Source: Branchipolynoe longqiensis
Lineage: Eukaryota; Annelida; Polychaeta; Phyllodocida; Polynoidae
Assembly: GCA_030323885.1 (NCBI GenBank)
Contig: CM059200.1
Span: forward strand, 1,628,299-1,692,298
Reading direction: 5' to 3'
DNA: 64,000 nucleotides
Under the pieces are notes generated by a model. It had not been told where the DNA came from, ran no database searches, and saw only the letters and a list, made by a program, of their open reading frames with translations. Below are positions 21,631-33,463 of the stretch, one piece after another (the first letter of the stretch is position 1; the number at the start of each line of letters is the position of its first letter). A program made the position numbers and the translations under genes.

Positions 21631-21925
21631 AGCCGGACGGACTGGCCCAGTGCATAGAGCGCTTACTTCCCATCTGGAAGCTCGTGGGTTCGATTCCCAG
21701 GCCAAATCAAACCTGAAACCTGATACCTAGATCCATACACACCGGTACCCTGCATCATTGAGTAGAGCAAGGACTGGTTCGCTCAGTACCAGAATAACAT
21801 GACTGACTCGGATATCGAGTCATGGGATCAGTGTACACTGGTGCTGCGTGCTAGAAAACCGCGTCCAGTGGATACTGATCCTGGGTAGATGTTGCGAGGA
21901 AGTAAAACCCCCAATAAATCAGCCA
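21631..21925 (+). mobile_element. SINE family A-related, different tRNA head
   Basis: The head reads GGACTGGCCCAGTGCATAGAGCG with a good B box (GTGGGTTCGATTCCC). The body is recognisable (GAGCAAGGACTGGTTCGCTC) but diverged. The tail is GTTGCGAGGAAGTAAAACCC. Confidence 0.75.
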
Positions 21926-22089
21926 ATACAGATGGCAGATTAGGAAGCTGCGGAAAGCAAGAGGATCATCTTGTGACTTCGCTCAAGGCTCCGGCAGCTT
22001 TTGTCGCACTGCCGACGGAGCCGGACTAAGTATTCACTTACAACTCAATTTGTCATCATTAAGAGAGTCTCGTACGCGACTCGCTAAGT

Positions 22090-23245
22090 TACCAACAATT
22101 CACAGTCACTTCCACCAACACCCCATGTCACCAACAATTCACAGTCACTTCCATCAACACCCAAATGTCACCAACAATTCACAGCCACTTCTACCAACAC
22201 CCCCATGTCACCAACAATTCACAGTCACCTCTGCCAACACCCACATGTCACCAACAATTCACACCCACTTCCAGCAACACCCAAACATCACTAACAATTC
22301 ACAGCCACTTCCACCATGTCACCAGCAATTCACAATCACCTCTGCCTACAGCCACGTGTCACCAACAATTCACACCCACTTCCACCAACACCCAAATGTC
22401 ACCAACAATTCACAGTCACTTTTGCCAACACCCAAATATGACCAACAATTCACAGCCACTTCCACCAACACCGGAATGCCCGAATGTCACCAACAATTTA
22501 CAGCCACTTCCACCAACACCCAAATGTCACCAACAATTCATAGCCACTTCTACTAACACCCCCATGTCACCAACAATTCACAGTCACCTCTGCCAACACC
22601 CACATGTCACCAACAATTCACACCCACTTCCAGCAACACCCAAATGTCACCAACAATTCACAGTCACTTCTACCAACACCCAAATGTCACCAACAATTCA
22701 CAGTCACTTCCACCAACACCCACATGTCACCAACAATTCATTCACTTCTGCCAACACCCAAATGTCACCAACACTTCACAACCACTTCCACCAACACCCA
22801 AATGTCACCAACAATTCACAACCACTTCTACCAACACCTACATGTCACCAACAATTCAGTCACTTCCGCCAAACCCCAAATGTCACCAACAATTCACATC
22901 CACTTCCACCAACACACACATGTCACCAACAATTCACACCCACTTCCAGCAACACCCAAATGTCACCAATAATTCAGTCACTTCCGCCAAACCCAAAATG
23001 TCACCAACAATTCACAGCCACTTCCACCAACACACATATGTCACCAACAATTCATTCACTTCTGCCAACACCCAAATGTCACCAACAATTCATTCACTTC
23101 TGCCAACACCCAAATGTCACCAACAATTCAGTCACTTCCGCCAAACCCCAAATGGCCAACACCCCCATGTCACCAACAATTCACAGTCACTTCCACCAAC
23201 ACACCAAACCTCACCAACAATTTACAGCCACTTCCGCCAACACGC
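22090..23245 (+). repeat. 40-bp minisatellite array
   Basis: About 28 units of AATGTCACCAACAATTCACA, then GTCACTTCCACCAACACCCA. The 40-base unit has no stop in any plus frame. Three units therefore encode a 40-residue period and all three frames stay open for hundreds of codons (Thr/Pro/His/Asn-rich). I treat those frames as artefacts. Confidence 0.95.
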
Positions 23246-23857
23246 GATTCTCCCGCCGCGCCCAGTGGGCTGTTGGGTGTAGTTCTATAACCATACCTTG
23301 TACATTTTACTTACAACAATGCCAGCCTCTTTGTGGCAATGAATAGAAATCATTGACCCAGTGTCATTAGACAAATAAACAATGTTCACCCCTAAAGTAA
23401 AATAAAAAATAAAACGGTTCGGTTCATTCCAGGCTGTCACAGTGTCCTCCCCTCAGATCCAGCACTGACTGCTGCTTTTGATTGGCAATTTTAAATTTTG
23501 AATTAATTAAAGATTTGGAGGGCATATTGAGGCCAGCCAGAGATATTTGCTCGAGCAAATTTGTGTTTAGTCATTCACCCCTAATTAAATAATAATCTAG
23601 TGTATAAGTTAAAATCCGCGGGCCAACTAATCGATTCCTGACCTGACCCCTGACCGACTTCCGGCAGTTCCTCTCGGTACACCCAACCGGGTCACCAAGC
23701 TGTTCCAACCACATAGAGCCATAGAACATACCATTGGAACCTATTACCACAACACACTACCAGTAGCATTTCCTAACAATATTTGCATGAATATCCATTT
23801 ATACATCCCATATACATATATTAGGGTTGATCTTTATAATCATATTGATGTAATTTG
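23246..23857. other. Unassigned spacer
   Basis: No feature recognised. Confidence 0.35.
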
Positions 23858-24042
23858 TTCGGTTGTTGGGGTTTTACATCCTACCAACATTTAACATCAT
23901 ATCAGGATGGGAGCCTAGATGGTATAATGGTTAGCACCCTGGCCCGGCATCCAAAGAGATGTGGGTTCGAGTCCCGTTCTAGGCGCAATATTTCCCATTC
24001 TCATCACCTGTTGCTAGGACGTAAAACTCCAACCAACCAAAT
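23858..24042 (+). mobile_element. Chimeric SINE: head G joined to family-A tail
   Basis: Bases 23858-23910 are an inverted family-A tail (GTTGGGGTTTTACATCC to ATATCAGGATGG). From 23911 a type-G tRNA-like head (AGCCTAGATGGTATAATGG, B box GGGTTCGAGTCCC) runs into CAATATTTCCCATTCTCATC. It then ends on a plus-sense family-A tail (TTGCTAGGACGTAAAACTCC). Confidence 0.7.
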
Positions 24043-24061
24043 TCTATATGAATAAACGTTT

Positions 24062-24152
24062 GCGTAAATAATCCAAAATTGAAAATTGGCTGGAAGACCA
24101 ATGCTTCGGCACTGATAACAGACTTATTCAGCAGAATAAACATATTTACCAC
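24062..24152 (+). repeat. Hairpin repeat H, copy 1
   Basis: GGCTGGAAGACCAATGCTTCGG, then CACTGATAACAGACTTATTC and AGCAGAATAAACA. The core CCA(G/A)TGCTTCGGCACTG can fold into a stem with a TTCG-like loop. Six copies in the window. Confidence 0.65.
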
Positions 24153-24564
24153 CAACAACAATAATTCAACAAAGACAAAACTACGACTCCCTGCAAACTG
24201 GTCCCTTGGTTGCGCATCATTGAAGAGGGCCCCCTGGTGGTATATTTGTGTAATACCACGCAGATGTACCCCGCTAGTGGTACCGGGCTAGTCTTACAGA
24301 GTGACAGTGAGTGATGGCCCTCTCTGCTTATGTATGTATTTAGTCTAATCGAAAGTTGATGTCCGTCCATGGGTCTCACGGGGCTTGTGGGGAATAATCC
24401 ATAGCATTAGGATGTGTGTGCGGGGGGGGGGGGGAGGGGGGGCTAGGAGGGGGTTATCAGGTATCAATCACATCAACTCATGTGGGAATCGCCTGCTGAC
24501 ATAATTTACATCTCGCTCAGATGAGAAGGGAAACCACAAACTTCGGGACCAGTCAACCTATATA
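24153..24564. other. Unassigned spacer
   Basis: It contains a G run (24422-24450) and nothing else I can name. Confidence 0.35.
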
Positions 24565-24745
24565 CAGTATAATCCCGTTAACTACAACTTGAAGGGACCC
24601 TCGAAATTTGTTTGGATTAACCGATCCTTGGTTTAACCAAGCTTTGGCTTCTATTTTGAATTGGATTTGGCAAAAACACAGGTGCATTATGAATGTAATA
24701 TACAATGTATGTGGACACTTTGATTATTGTTTTTTTATGTATATA
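24565..24745. mobile_element. Partial pogo/Tigger-like MITE end
   Basis: CAGTATAATCCCGTTAACTAC, then GGATTAACCGATCCTTGG, resembles the termini of the adjacent element. Only one clear end is present. Confidence 0.45.
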
Positions 24746-25039
24746 CAGTATAACCGCGTTAAACCAAGCTCGGTTAAACCAACTTTTATTCATCAAAACT
24801 ACCATTTATCATATACAAAAGTTGGTGGGGTCTCCGATGATCTTATAACCACGTGAAAGTTTGGTTTAATTGTACCGGAAGTGGCCTGGGGCCTGACAAT
24901 TTTTGTTTGGATTAACCAATAATTTGGATTTAACCAACTTTTTAAAATGATAAATGGTAGTATTTTGCCAGGCACCGAAAAAAGTTAGGATTAACCGATT
25001 GTTTGGTTTAAGCGAGCTTGGTTTAAAGGGGTTGTACTG
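24746..25039. mobile_element. 294-bp pogo/Tigger-like MITE
   Basis: The left end is CAGTATAACCGCGTTAAACC and the right end, inward, is CAGTACAACCCCTTTAAACC. Both are flanked by TA (24744-24745, 25040-25041). Inner subterminal sequences (CTACCATTTATCAT/ATGATAAATGGTAG) are also inverted, so almost the whole element can fold back. No coding sequence. Confidence 0.75.
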
Positions 25040-25044
25040 TACTA

Positions 25045-25371
25045 TCAGCTGGGATGGCTGAATGTGTTGAGCGTCCATCTCCCGCTTTGGTAGATCGTGG
25101 TATTCAAACCCTGGTCGACTCAAAGCAAATATTTAAAAATTGATACTTCTCATTTCCTAGCCAGGTGCTTGGCATTATCAGGATAGGGTAAGGACTGGTT
25201 GGCTCAGTGTCAGGATAATGTGAATGAGTGGGATATTATGGGATGCCACTGGCAGCCTGGTTTCCCAGTGGGGCAGCACTATAAATTCACCAGGAATGCG
25301 CACTGTCACCATTGATACCTGACATGATATGACCTTAGATGTTGCCAGGAGGTGAAACCCCCAACAACCAA
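25045..25371 (+). mobile_element. SINE family A
   Basis: Complete. Head GGGATGGCTGAATGTGTTGA, tail GTTGCCAGGAGGTGAAACC ending CAACAACCAATG. Confidence 0.85.
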
Positions 25372-25395
25372 TGAACCGACCGATATACATACACA

Positions 25396-25740
25396 TTATA
25401 TATGTGTATATCTAGCTATATCTGCCATTTTGTCTTCCAGTCGACGTTCGCGGCGGTCGAGCTCCGCCCATCGCTTCCGACACTGCAGCACATGTTCCTT
25501 TTCCGCTATTGCTTCTTCCCTCTTGTCCATTTCGTCGTCACTTGGCAGTGCCTTAGCCGAAGCGGTGGAAGGCACCACCTCTAACTTTGACGGGACGCCA
25601 CCGTCGTCAGACATAATGGCCAGTTTCTCAGTTGTGCATGCCGTCTGTCGCGTCTGCATAACTACTGTCTGGCAGCTATCGTTGACGGGTCCTTGGTGTA
25701 AGCCACCACAGCGGCCACAATACATAAGTGTCAGCTGCAC
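25396..25740 (-). CDS. Unrecognised 114-residue reading frame, coding-like
   Basis: The translation is not low-complexity. Near the N-terminus there is a Cys pair (YCGRCGGLHQG), then an acidic linker around SDDGG. The C-terminal half is strongly helical and charged (EMDKREEAIAEKEHV, then RRERRLEDKMADIA), consistent with a coiled coil. Just upstream on the same strand, CCGGTGCAGCTGACACTTA resembles the start of the DIRS-like terminal repeat (CCGGTGCAACTGACACTTG). It could thus be a gag-type fragment of another mobile element. I do not recognise the family, and no splice or promoter context supports a host gene. Confidence 0.3.
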   Translation of the reverse strand: MQLTLMYCGRCGGLHQGPVNDSCQTVVMQTRQTACTTEKLAIMSDDGGVPSKLEVVPSTASAKALPSDDEMDKREEAIAEKEHVLQCRKRWAELDRRERRLEDKMADIARYTHI

Positions 25741-25760
25741 CGGCGATGTAAATGGTCACA

Positions 25761-27471
25761 CTGGCGATGTAGACAGTCGCCAACGTAAAATAAAAGTACA
25801 GTAATCTTATGGCGTTTCTGGTGAATGGCGAACTGAACCAGCAGGCACGCACTCAGTAGTGTATAGGTATCGCAGTGTAAAATATTCCGATTTACTGCAT
25901 TGGGGGGTAATGGAAATGTTCTATTACTTATCGGGTATAAGTGACCAGGTGCATGTATGTATATATGTAGGCGCTGGCGGTGCCTTAGTGGGATGTAAAT
26001 AGACATAGTGGTGCTGGCAGGGCTGTGTGTAAAGGGGCACTCAGAGCCTACCCCCTCCCCCCTCTGCTAGGTAGGATCACCAAACTCATGCTCAAGGCAG
26101 GTGGTGGCCAGGGGAGCCACACAGCTTGGTGGTGGTGGGCAGACCACTGGTAACCATGGGGACCAGGAATGTGGATCCCTATTTGTAGGGCCTAGAATTC
26201 TTGTTTCCCATTGGGGGAAAGGGGTGGTGGTGATACTCTACAATGAACCCATGTAACCATATAAATAATAAACCAGAGGCCTTTACTCTCTCTCTTCTTT
26301 CACACTTTATACTCTTCCTTTCTCTTTGTCTGTATTGATTTCACTATAGCCTGCCTACACAACCACAGATTCGAGCTTTAACCATTCTACAGCGGGTTTC
26401 GCTGGCTGGTGGAATAACCGGCCACCTCCCACCCGATTCGTCGAACCGGTGGTAGGTGGCAGCACCATGCCATTCTTACGTCAGCATATACTCTAGTATA
26501 TACGTTGTTATAGATATATGTATATATATATATGTATGCATAAACTGGTTTATGTAGAACAAATACACAATACAGACATATATATAGCTTGGATATAGCG
26601 CAGTTATATTCTGGTGTCACGCGACTCACTGGTCTGCCCCCCGGTGTATTCCGAGCTAACCATTGGGGGGTGCGGGTTCACGCTGTCCAAGGGTCACGTG
26701 ACCGTTGCTGTGCCTCACTCCCCGTTTCGCCACCCGTGAGTGCACGCCAGTTGGTTTGAGACTGTTTTTCTTTAATATTTTTCTTGGGGCGTGTGTGGGC
26801 CCAGCCGGACGCTTTGTGTATTGTGTATTCAATAAGACAATGTATCAACCCTCAACTGTTGTTAAGTTTGAGCTTACATATTTATGGCTTATTCTCCAAA
26901 ACTGGGCACCACCTATTTGATCTTCACGTTACGATGCTGGTAATTAAGTATTTGTTTTATTCATAGCAAGTCAAATAATTAGTGTAGCTTCTGTGTATTA
27001 GGTATGTTAGCAGTTCTATATGTACTGAATTTATCCCACAACAAATATCCACATTATAACTGTATGATTTTGCCTTAGAGTGAAAATGTGAAAATGTACA
27101 CATTAACACCATACATGCAGCCAAACTTATTTTCAACTTATTTTTCAACTTTTTTCTTGTAAGTCATAAGCTTGTCTGCTTAACAGTAATCAATACAATC
27201 TTGTTTGACTATGTTGTATATGTTAAAATGAGGTTCTGGATGTGTCTTTGATTGTCATGTTACATGAGTGATATTAATGTATTGCTCAATTGGTATATGA
27301 TTTAATTCAAAAAGTGAAACTAATTTTTTCCAACTCTGACATATGCACAACATGCAAACCTTCATAGGACATTGGATTAGGCTATTATTGGGAAGGTTGT
27401 TTGCTATTATTTGGAAGGTTTTCGCTTTTGGTTTCCATGGCACACTTCTGTGCAAAGTTTTGGAGAATGAC

Positions 27472-27475
<4 letters not shown>
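25761..27475. other. Unassigned region with one hairpin
   Basis: No supported gene. At 26421-26460 GCCACCTCCCACC pairs with GGTGGTAGGTGGC around a 14-base loop. A segment with AATAATAAACCAGAGGCCTTTA (about 26264) followed by CT-rich sequence could be the 3' end of an unidentified retroelement. Confidence 0.35.
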
Positions 27476-27513
<38 letters not shown>

Positions 27514-27584
27514 TATCCAGGTTATTTACTCCATCCACTATAATAACAATGCTCCCGCTCTTTATATACGCATAATACGTTAAT
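27476..27584. repeat. (TA)n tract and 25-bp motif
   Basis: (TA)16 is followed 50 bases later by TTTATATACGCATAATACG (27561-27579), one of the recurring element-end motifs. About 27,640-27,790 continues with a GTGGCGCCACC-containing segment, as at other element ends. Confidence 0.6.
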
Positions 27585-27780
27585 TATTAATGATTGATGG
27601 ATGAGTGGATAAATGGATAGATGGATAGATAGGCACTCATATGTTTAATTCCATACTGCTATTTCACACACTACCAGTTACGGCTGTCCTCACTCGTGGC
27701 GCCACCTGGAGTGGCTTTGTGGAACAATTCGCTTCGAGACCGGCTACCGAGCTGCCCCCTACCGGCGGCACTATGCGTCA

Positions 27781-28150
27781 CCACCCAGCATGTGTTATCA
27801 CTGACCCAGCATTCAGCCACAATCACCCATTACTCACATATCACTCATTCGACAATCAGGTCACTGACCCATCACTCACAACCACTCGCCCATCACTTAC
27901 CACCCCTCACTACCACTCATCTGTCACTCACGTGTTACTCAATAATTATGCACTCTCCCGTTACTCACCATAACTCATCACCACTGTTACGCACTATCAT
28001 GACATTCACCATCACTCACCATCCCTCACCCACCATTCTTTGCCATCACTCACCCATCATTCTCGGCCATCACTCACCCATCACTCATTCATTCATTACT
28101 CACTAATGATGCATTCACTATTCAGTCCCCACTCACCCATCCATCATACT
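27781..28150 (+). repeat. CACTCACCCAT-type degenerate simple repeat
   Basis: Irregular CATCACTCACCCATCACTC units with weak periodicity. Confidence 0.75.
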
Positions 28151-28245
28151 TGTTAAAGTCCAGTCCTGAAGTGCCTAGCACTTTTCTAACACCAACAAAA
28201 AACCACCACACCCCACCCCGACCCCCACCCCACTTCCACTCACAA

Positions 28246-28577
28246 CAACAACATTTGTTTTATTTAACGACGCCTCTAGAGCACATTGATTGTTATCATC
28301 GGCTATTGGTTGTCAATCATATGGTCATTCTGACATATTTCTTTGGAGGAAACCTGCTGCTGCCACATTGGGGACTCTTTCCGATAAGCAGCAAGGGATC
28401 TTTTACATGTACTTTCCCACAGACAGGACAGCACATGCCACAACGTTTGATGAACCAGTTGTGGACCACTGGTTGCAACGGAAAATAGCCCAAACTGCAA
28501 ATGGGTCGACTGAGCAGGATTTTATCGGATAAACCTTCACAGGTGGACACTCTACCACCTGAGCTACGTCCCGCTCG
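28246..28577 (-). mobile_element. Molluscan-type V-SINE
   Basis: Read on the minus strand it starts GCGGGACGTAGCTCAGGTGG (tRNA-like head). It continues through TGCTGTCCTGTCTGTGGGAA and AAAAGATCCCTTGCTGCTTA and ends GGCGTCGTTAAATAAAACAAA. From memory this matches the V-SINE type described as widespread in molluscs (RUDI-like). This copy is nearly complete. Confidence 0.8.
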
Positions 28578-29441
28578 CCCACTCACACTCACACACAGAT
28601 TCACATACACACACCAGAGCGCTAACTATGCAAAATCTCACAACCTCACGCAGACAACTTCCACTTTCATTTTGAAAGAAGGAAAAACTAAATGCACGCT
28701 TCATATTCAACTAAAATAAAGGACACCCTCTTACACGCTACTCAATCAGATCAAAATTAAGATGAACTGCTCGACTTAACTTTGTGGGGCAGTTCTATAT
28801 TGAGTGAGACAGTGAAGAAGTGCAAGTTGGACCAATTATCCCTCTTATAAATGCAGCTAATAGCCGATAGGTGGCCACCATCGACAACGCTTACTCATCC
28901 CTGTTCGAACGTGAATGAGGAAAGTCAATTCCCACCGAGACTGACAACTTAATGCTAAATATTGGGCTCATTATTCTTCTTCTTCTCTTCTTCTTTTTCA
29001 TCTCCTTCTTCATCTTCTTATTATTATTATTGTGATGGTCCGCGGTATTCCACACTGCCACACACTCATGGAAGAACGCCAAAATTTAGTGAGAGTATGC
29101 TTCAACTGGTTTATTCCAAAACCTATCTGCTCTCCATGGCGTTAACAGTCAACTGAACCCACCCCCTAACTCGCCAGGTCCCACATCACCTCTATAGGTG
29201 GGTGGGGGTGTGCTAGCCACACACAGTAGAGGGCAGCTCAGTCTGGGCTCTGCCCAGTGGCTAGCATGCCGCCACCTAGCGTAGTTCAGTGTAACTGTGT
29301 AGGTGTGCGGCGTAGTGTCTGCTCCCACTGCGTGGTAGTGGAGCTCATGTACAGACTACTACATTATTAGTATTATTATTTTTTTTTTTAAAGAAAAGGT
29401 ATTCTGCATTATAAGAATATCCTCAGTTTGCTCCCGGGTCG
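28578..29441. other. Unassigned region
   Basis: It includes a TTC/CTT-rich patch (28975-29030). No supported gene. Confidence 0.35.
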
Positions 29442-29577
29442 AATTAACCCAAACACTTATCATATTTATACTTCTCGCTACCTAGCGTGCCATTCAGCAT
29501 TACTAGGATAGCAGAAGGAGCAGTGGAATCAGGAAGACCAATTGTTCGCTGTTGAAATGTCCCCTTCTTAATCAGAA
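29442..29577 (+). mobile_element. SINE family B, 5' truncated
   Basis: It keeps TTACTAGGATAGCAGAAGGAGC and GTGGAATCAGGAAGACC. Confidence 0.7.
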
Positions 29578-29647
29578 AATGTGACCTAAGAAAATGTTAA
29601 TTACCTCTCCATTTAGACCTGTGATTTATAACTTTAAAATTAGAAAG

Positions 29648-29943
29648 TTGGTTTATTGGTGTTTTCTTTTCACACTGGCAACATCTAAGGTCATATCAGA
29701 ATGGGTACTGACTTATGACAGCACACACTCATGGTAATAAGTCCTGATTTCCCACCCAATCGCATTAACCTAATAATGAGCTAACCAGTCCTTTGCCTAT
29801 CCTAGCAATCCCGAGCGCCAGACTAGGTAGTGACAAATATCAATTGCGTAAGTCACCAGTTTGACTTAGCTGGGTTTCGAAGTCCCAACCTTCCACATGG
29901 GAATCCTGGGTTCTAACCCATTCGAGCACCGCATCCGGTCTGG
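29648..29943 (-). mobile_element. SINE family A, diverged
   Basis: Tail TTGGTGTTTTCTTTTCACAC; body and a B box (GCTGGGTTTCGAAGTCCC) recognisable; part of the body deleted. Confidence 0.75.
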
Positions 29944-30286
29944 AGGAGCAGGGCATCAACACAAAATCTCCTTCGCGCCATTTTTGATAGTTCCCATGAG
30001 AGTCACACTCCTGCTACCCCCTCCACACCCCCCTCACACACACTCGGCTCCTACGCTGGTGTTATGGCCAGCAGCACGAGTTGTCTGCTGTAATGTTATT
30101 CAAATTCCATGCGGCTTGATAGCACCTTTGCTGCAAAATCAATGCACGAGATCGGAAAGCGCCAAGTCTAATTTGCATAATATGCGCAGTCACGACTGAA
30201 AGGTTTTTGGGTGGGAGGAAAAAAGAAAGAAAGAAACAGCAGGACTTGGATGGTAGTAAGGATGGGGGAGGAGGGGGGGGCAATGT

Positions 30287-30634
30287 GTTTGTTTGTTGTT
30301 TTACGTCCTAGCAACATGTACGGTCATATCAGGACGGGTACAGACTTGTGAAAGTGCACACTCATGGAGACTTTATAGTGCTGCCCCACTGGGACGCCAG
30401 GCCACCAGCACCATGACCTAATATCCCACTCAGTCACATTATCCTGACACTCAGCCAACCAGTCCTTGCCCTATCCTAACAATGCCGAGCGACATGCTAG
30501 GAAGCGACAAGTTTCAATTTGTAAGTCATTGGTTTGACTCGACCAGGATTCAAATCCACAAACTCATGGGTTTGGATCTCCCGATCTCCCAAAACAGGCG
30601 ACGGACGCTCTACTCATTTGGCCACCCCGTCTTG
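30287..30634 (-). mobile_element. SINE family A, full length
   Basis: The tail begins with (GTTT)n and TTACGTCCTAGCAACATG. The head ends TTGGCCACCCCGTCTTG. Confidence 0.87.
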
Positions 30635-30635
30635 T

Positions 30636-30765
30636 AGGGGGGGGGAGTGGATGTGAGTGTGTGTGTGAGTATGTGTATGAGTGTGTGTGTGAGGGTGTGT
30701 GTGTGAGTGTGTGTGTGTATGAGGGTGTGTGCGTGGGTGTGTATGTCTGAGTGTGTGTGTTGAGC
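30636..30765 (+). repeat. (GT)n-rich microsatellite
   Basis: GTGTGTGTGAGTGTGTG variants directly after a SINE head. Confidence 0.93.
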
Positions 30766-30840
30766 ATTGTGCTGCCAGTGCTTGCAAACCAGCACTACAT
30801 TCCAGTTATCAAACCACTTTGAGATAACCAGACAGGAAGG

Positions 30841-31256
30841 TTTGTCGGTTGAGGTTTTACGTCCTGGCAATATATAAGGCCATCATATGGAGGTGTTGGT
30901 TGGATGTTGGAGTTTTACGTCCTGGCAACATCTGTTTGTTTGTTGTTGTTTTACATCCTACCAACATCTAAGGTCATATCAGGACGGGTACCGACTTGTG
31001 ACAGTGCGCACTCATGGTGACTTTATAGTGCCGCCCCTCTGGGAAATCAGGCCACCAGTACCAATATCGTGCTCAGTCACATTATCCTGACACTGAGCTA
31101 ACCAGTCCTTGCCCTATCCTATTAATGCCAAATGCCAAGCTAGGAAACAACAAGTTTCAATTTTGTAAGTGATTGGTTTGACTCGACTGGTAATTGAACC
31201 TCTTATCTCCCGCAAGGGAGACCTACGCTCTACCTATTCCGCTACCACGTCCGGTT
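30841..31256 (-). mobile_element. Three stacked family-A SINE tails, last one complete
   Basis: Tail-only pieces at 30841-30888 and 30895-30933 precede a full inverted copy (30934-31256). Each piece restarts at the same point, GTTTTACGTCCTGGCAA, as if later copies inserted into or recombined at the tail. Confidence 0.8.
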
Positions 31257-31599
31257 GGAACAACGAATATTGTGGGTAGAATCTCACGGCGCATGCTCAG
31301 TGAAAAGCCTCTTTAGATTAGCCAGTGGATTCAAGTTGAAATATGTAATTTTTAGCATCAAGATATACATAATGCCAGGCATCCAACCCAACGTGAACAC
31401 AATGCAGGGCTTCTCTCAAGATCACATTACACAGTCTTTTGAGCAACTTCCGCCTATATTATGCATTCCGTCAATGGCATGTGGGGATTGCATCCAAGCA
31501 GCAGGGATAATTCAAGGTATCGGCAACATGGGCATCACCCATGGCGCCACATGCTAAGGGCATCACGTCAGTATTAAAGTTGGTGTAATTATACGTGTA
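31257..31599. other. Unassigned spacer
   Basis: A 100-codon open frame (31255-31557, plus) shows no motif I recognise and no coding signature I can defend. Confidence 0.3.
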
Positions 31600-31888
31600 A
31601 GTGGAACCCACGGGTTCCAAACCTGGTCGAGTCAAACTAATGATTTAAATAGTGATACTTTTCACTTCCTAGCCAGGCGCTTGGCGTTATTAGAATAGGA
31701 CAAGGACTGGTTAGCTCAGTGTCAGGATAAGCTGACCAAGTGGGATATTAGGTTATGGTGTTGGCAGACTAGTCTCCCAGTGTGGCAGCACTATAAATTC
31801 GCCATGAATGTGCACTGTCACAAGTCGATACCTGTCCTCATTTGACCATAGATGTTGCCAGGACGTAAAACTCCAACAATCAACCAAC
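31600..31888 (+). mobile_element. SINE family A, head truncated
   Basis: It begins at the B box (CGGGTTCCAAACC) and is complete to the tail CAGGACGTAAAACTCCAAC. Confidence 0.83.
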
Positions 31889-33463
31889 TTCAGTTCAGAG
31901 TACTGAAGTGGGCGAGACTACTCGACCGATGGAAATGCGGGCTGGGCTGATTAGCTCGCATTCTGAAATGCGGGCTACTCACCAGGCTCACATTTGCCAC
32001 CATTTGCGGGGCCGGGTTCCTTGCTGTGACATGTCGGTAGGAGATGTCGATTGCGACTCTCCTAGCAATGGTGGAAGGTCAAGCACTCGGACTCCGACCT
32101 ATCAGACGCACGCTCTGATGTTTTAGATGAGGTTTAGGCTTTTATTGTCGAAATTCAAAACTTATTTAACTTACCTAATATGGGAGGGGATAGACATATT
32201 GTATTTAATCGGTATTCAGTGAAATCAATCTATGAAAGGACATTTGTTGTACTAGTTAGGGTAAGAATAAAGCTGTGAGCTCGTGGAAAGGTGAATTGGA
32301 ACGTTCCTTGCATGATTTACTATTCTCCAGTCTTCTTGTAGATTAACCGCCATGGATAACCTGATATTTGATTGCTTTATATGTAATTAAAGGCCTTATT
32401 CCTGATAGGCCTTATGCAGCCGATTAACCCATCTGTGGGGGGATAATAACAGACATATTAACAGAATTAACGTAGTGCTATTTGGCTGAAAATAAGACTA
32501 ACTTAGGCTGATTATCAGTGACAATAGCAGAGACACAGGGCATATCTGCTTAGTTCTGGATTAATTCAAACATAATAATACACACCGAATGGCGGGGAGG
32601 ACAGCCAGTTAGTCGAAATAACAAGTAATTGCTTTGGTATGATAAATGCGAGGAGGGACCAAGAACTGTATTCATATGATACTCTGGCAGCCCGCCCTTA
32701 GCCCGGGAATGACAATGATGGCGATGGTCTACCTGCAGACGGGACGAGAGGCGGCGGCAGCCCGCGGCAGGCACCCGGAAATTCACATGGAGATAATTAC
32801 ATAAATTAACACGGAGGCTCGCCTTAAGCGGGGGTGGAATAGCCTGACGGTTAAAGTACCAAAGGGCACCAGAAACCCCAGGGCCAGTTATAGGGTACAT
32901 GTCGTTAGCACCAGATGGATATGGAGTCAGAACTTTGACCTACCGAAACACCGACTACCGATCAATGAGCTCCCAGTCAAATTGTCGGGCATTGTGCGAC
33001 AGACTTCATGCAGCCATCGGACAGAGGATACCTGCCACGCATGCTCTCAGCGCAACGTAAATCAATGCTCCACCCTCCCCCACCCCTACCTACTACAGGG
33101 AAATGATCACGGTTAAGGTCAAGGTCACACACCACGTGACCTACTCACAGGTCACATGACCCCTCTCTCCACGCCTCTATAAGCACACAGCTGCATCGAC
33201 TCGGTATGATTCACTTACGCGGCGCGGCCTACATGAGTCGGGTCCCAGCGTGCTCCGATGCGCACCGGAAGTCCGGTGGGTATTGATCACGTGACTTAAT
33301 CCGGACGCGCCGGGATCCGTAGACACATGATGCATCGATCGGGCGGCATTTGTCTGGCGACGATTGACAAAGATTGCCAGCGACTGGCGCAGATTCGCCG
33401 CCAGATTTGTCGGGATTAGAACGGGGATCGTCAGGAAAGGTGTGTACAGGAGGAAGGGCTAGT
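31889..33463. other. Unassigned region, longest repeat-poor stretch
   Basis: I see no repeat family, conserved protein or RNA. A GC-rich patch (33200-33420) lies at its right edge. Confidence 0.35.

Noticed and set aside
22050..23346. Long Thr/Pro/His/Asn-rich open frames (up to 393 codons)
   Set aside because: They follow the 40-bp minisatellite, exist in all three frames and have no independent coding sign.
31255..31557. 100-codon open frame as a gene
   Set aside because: No motif, no homology I recognise, and it overlaps the end of a SINE.
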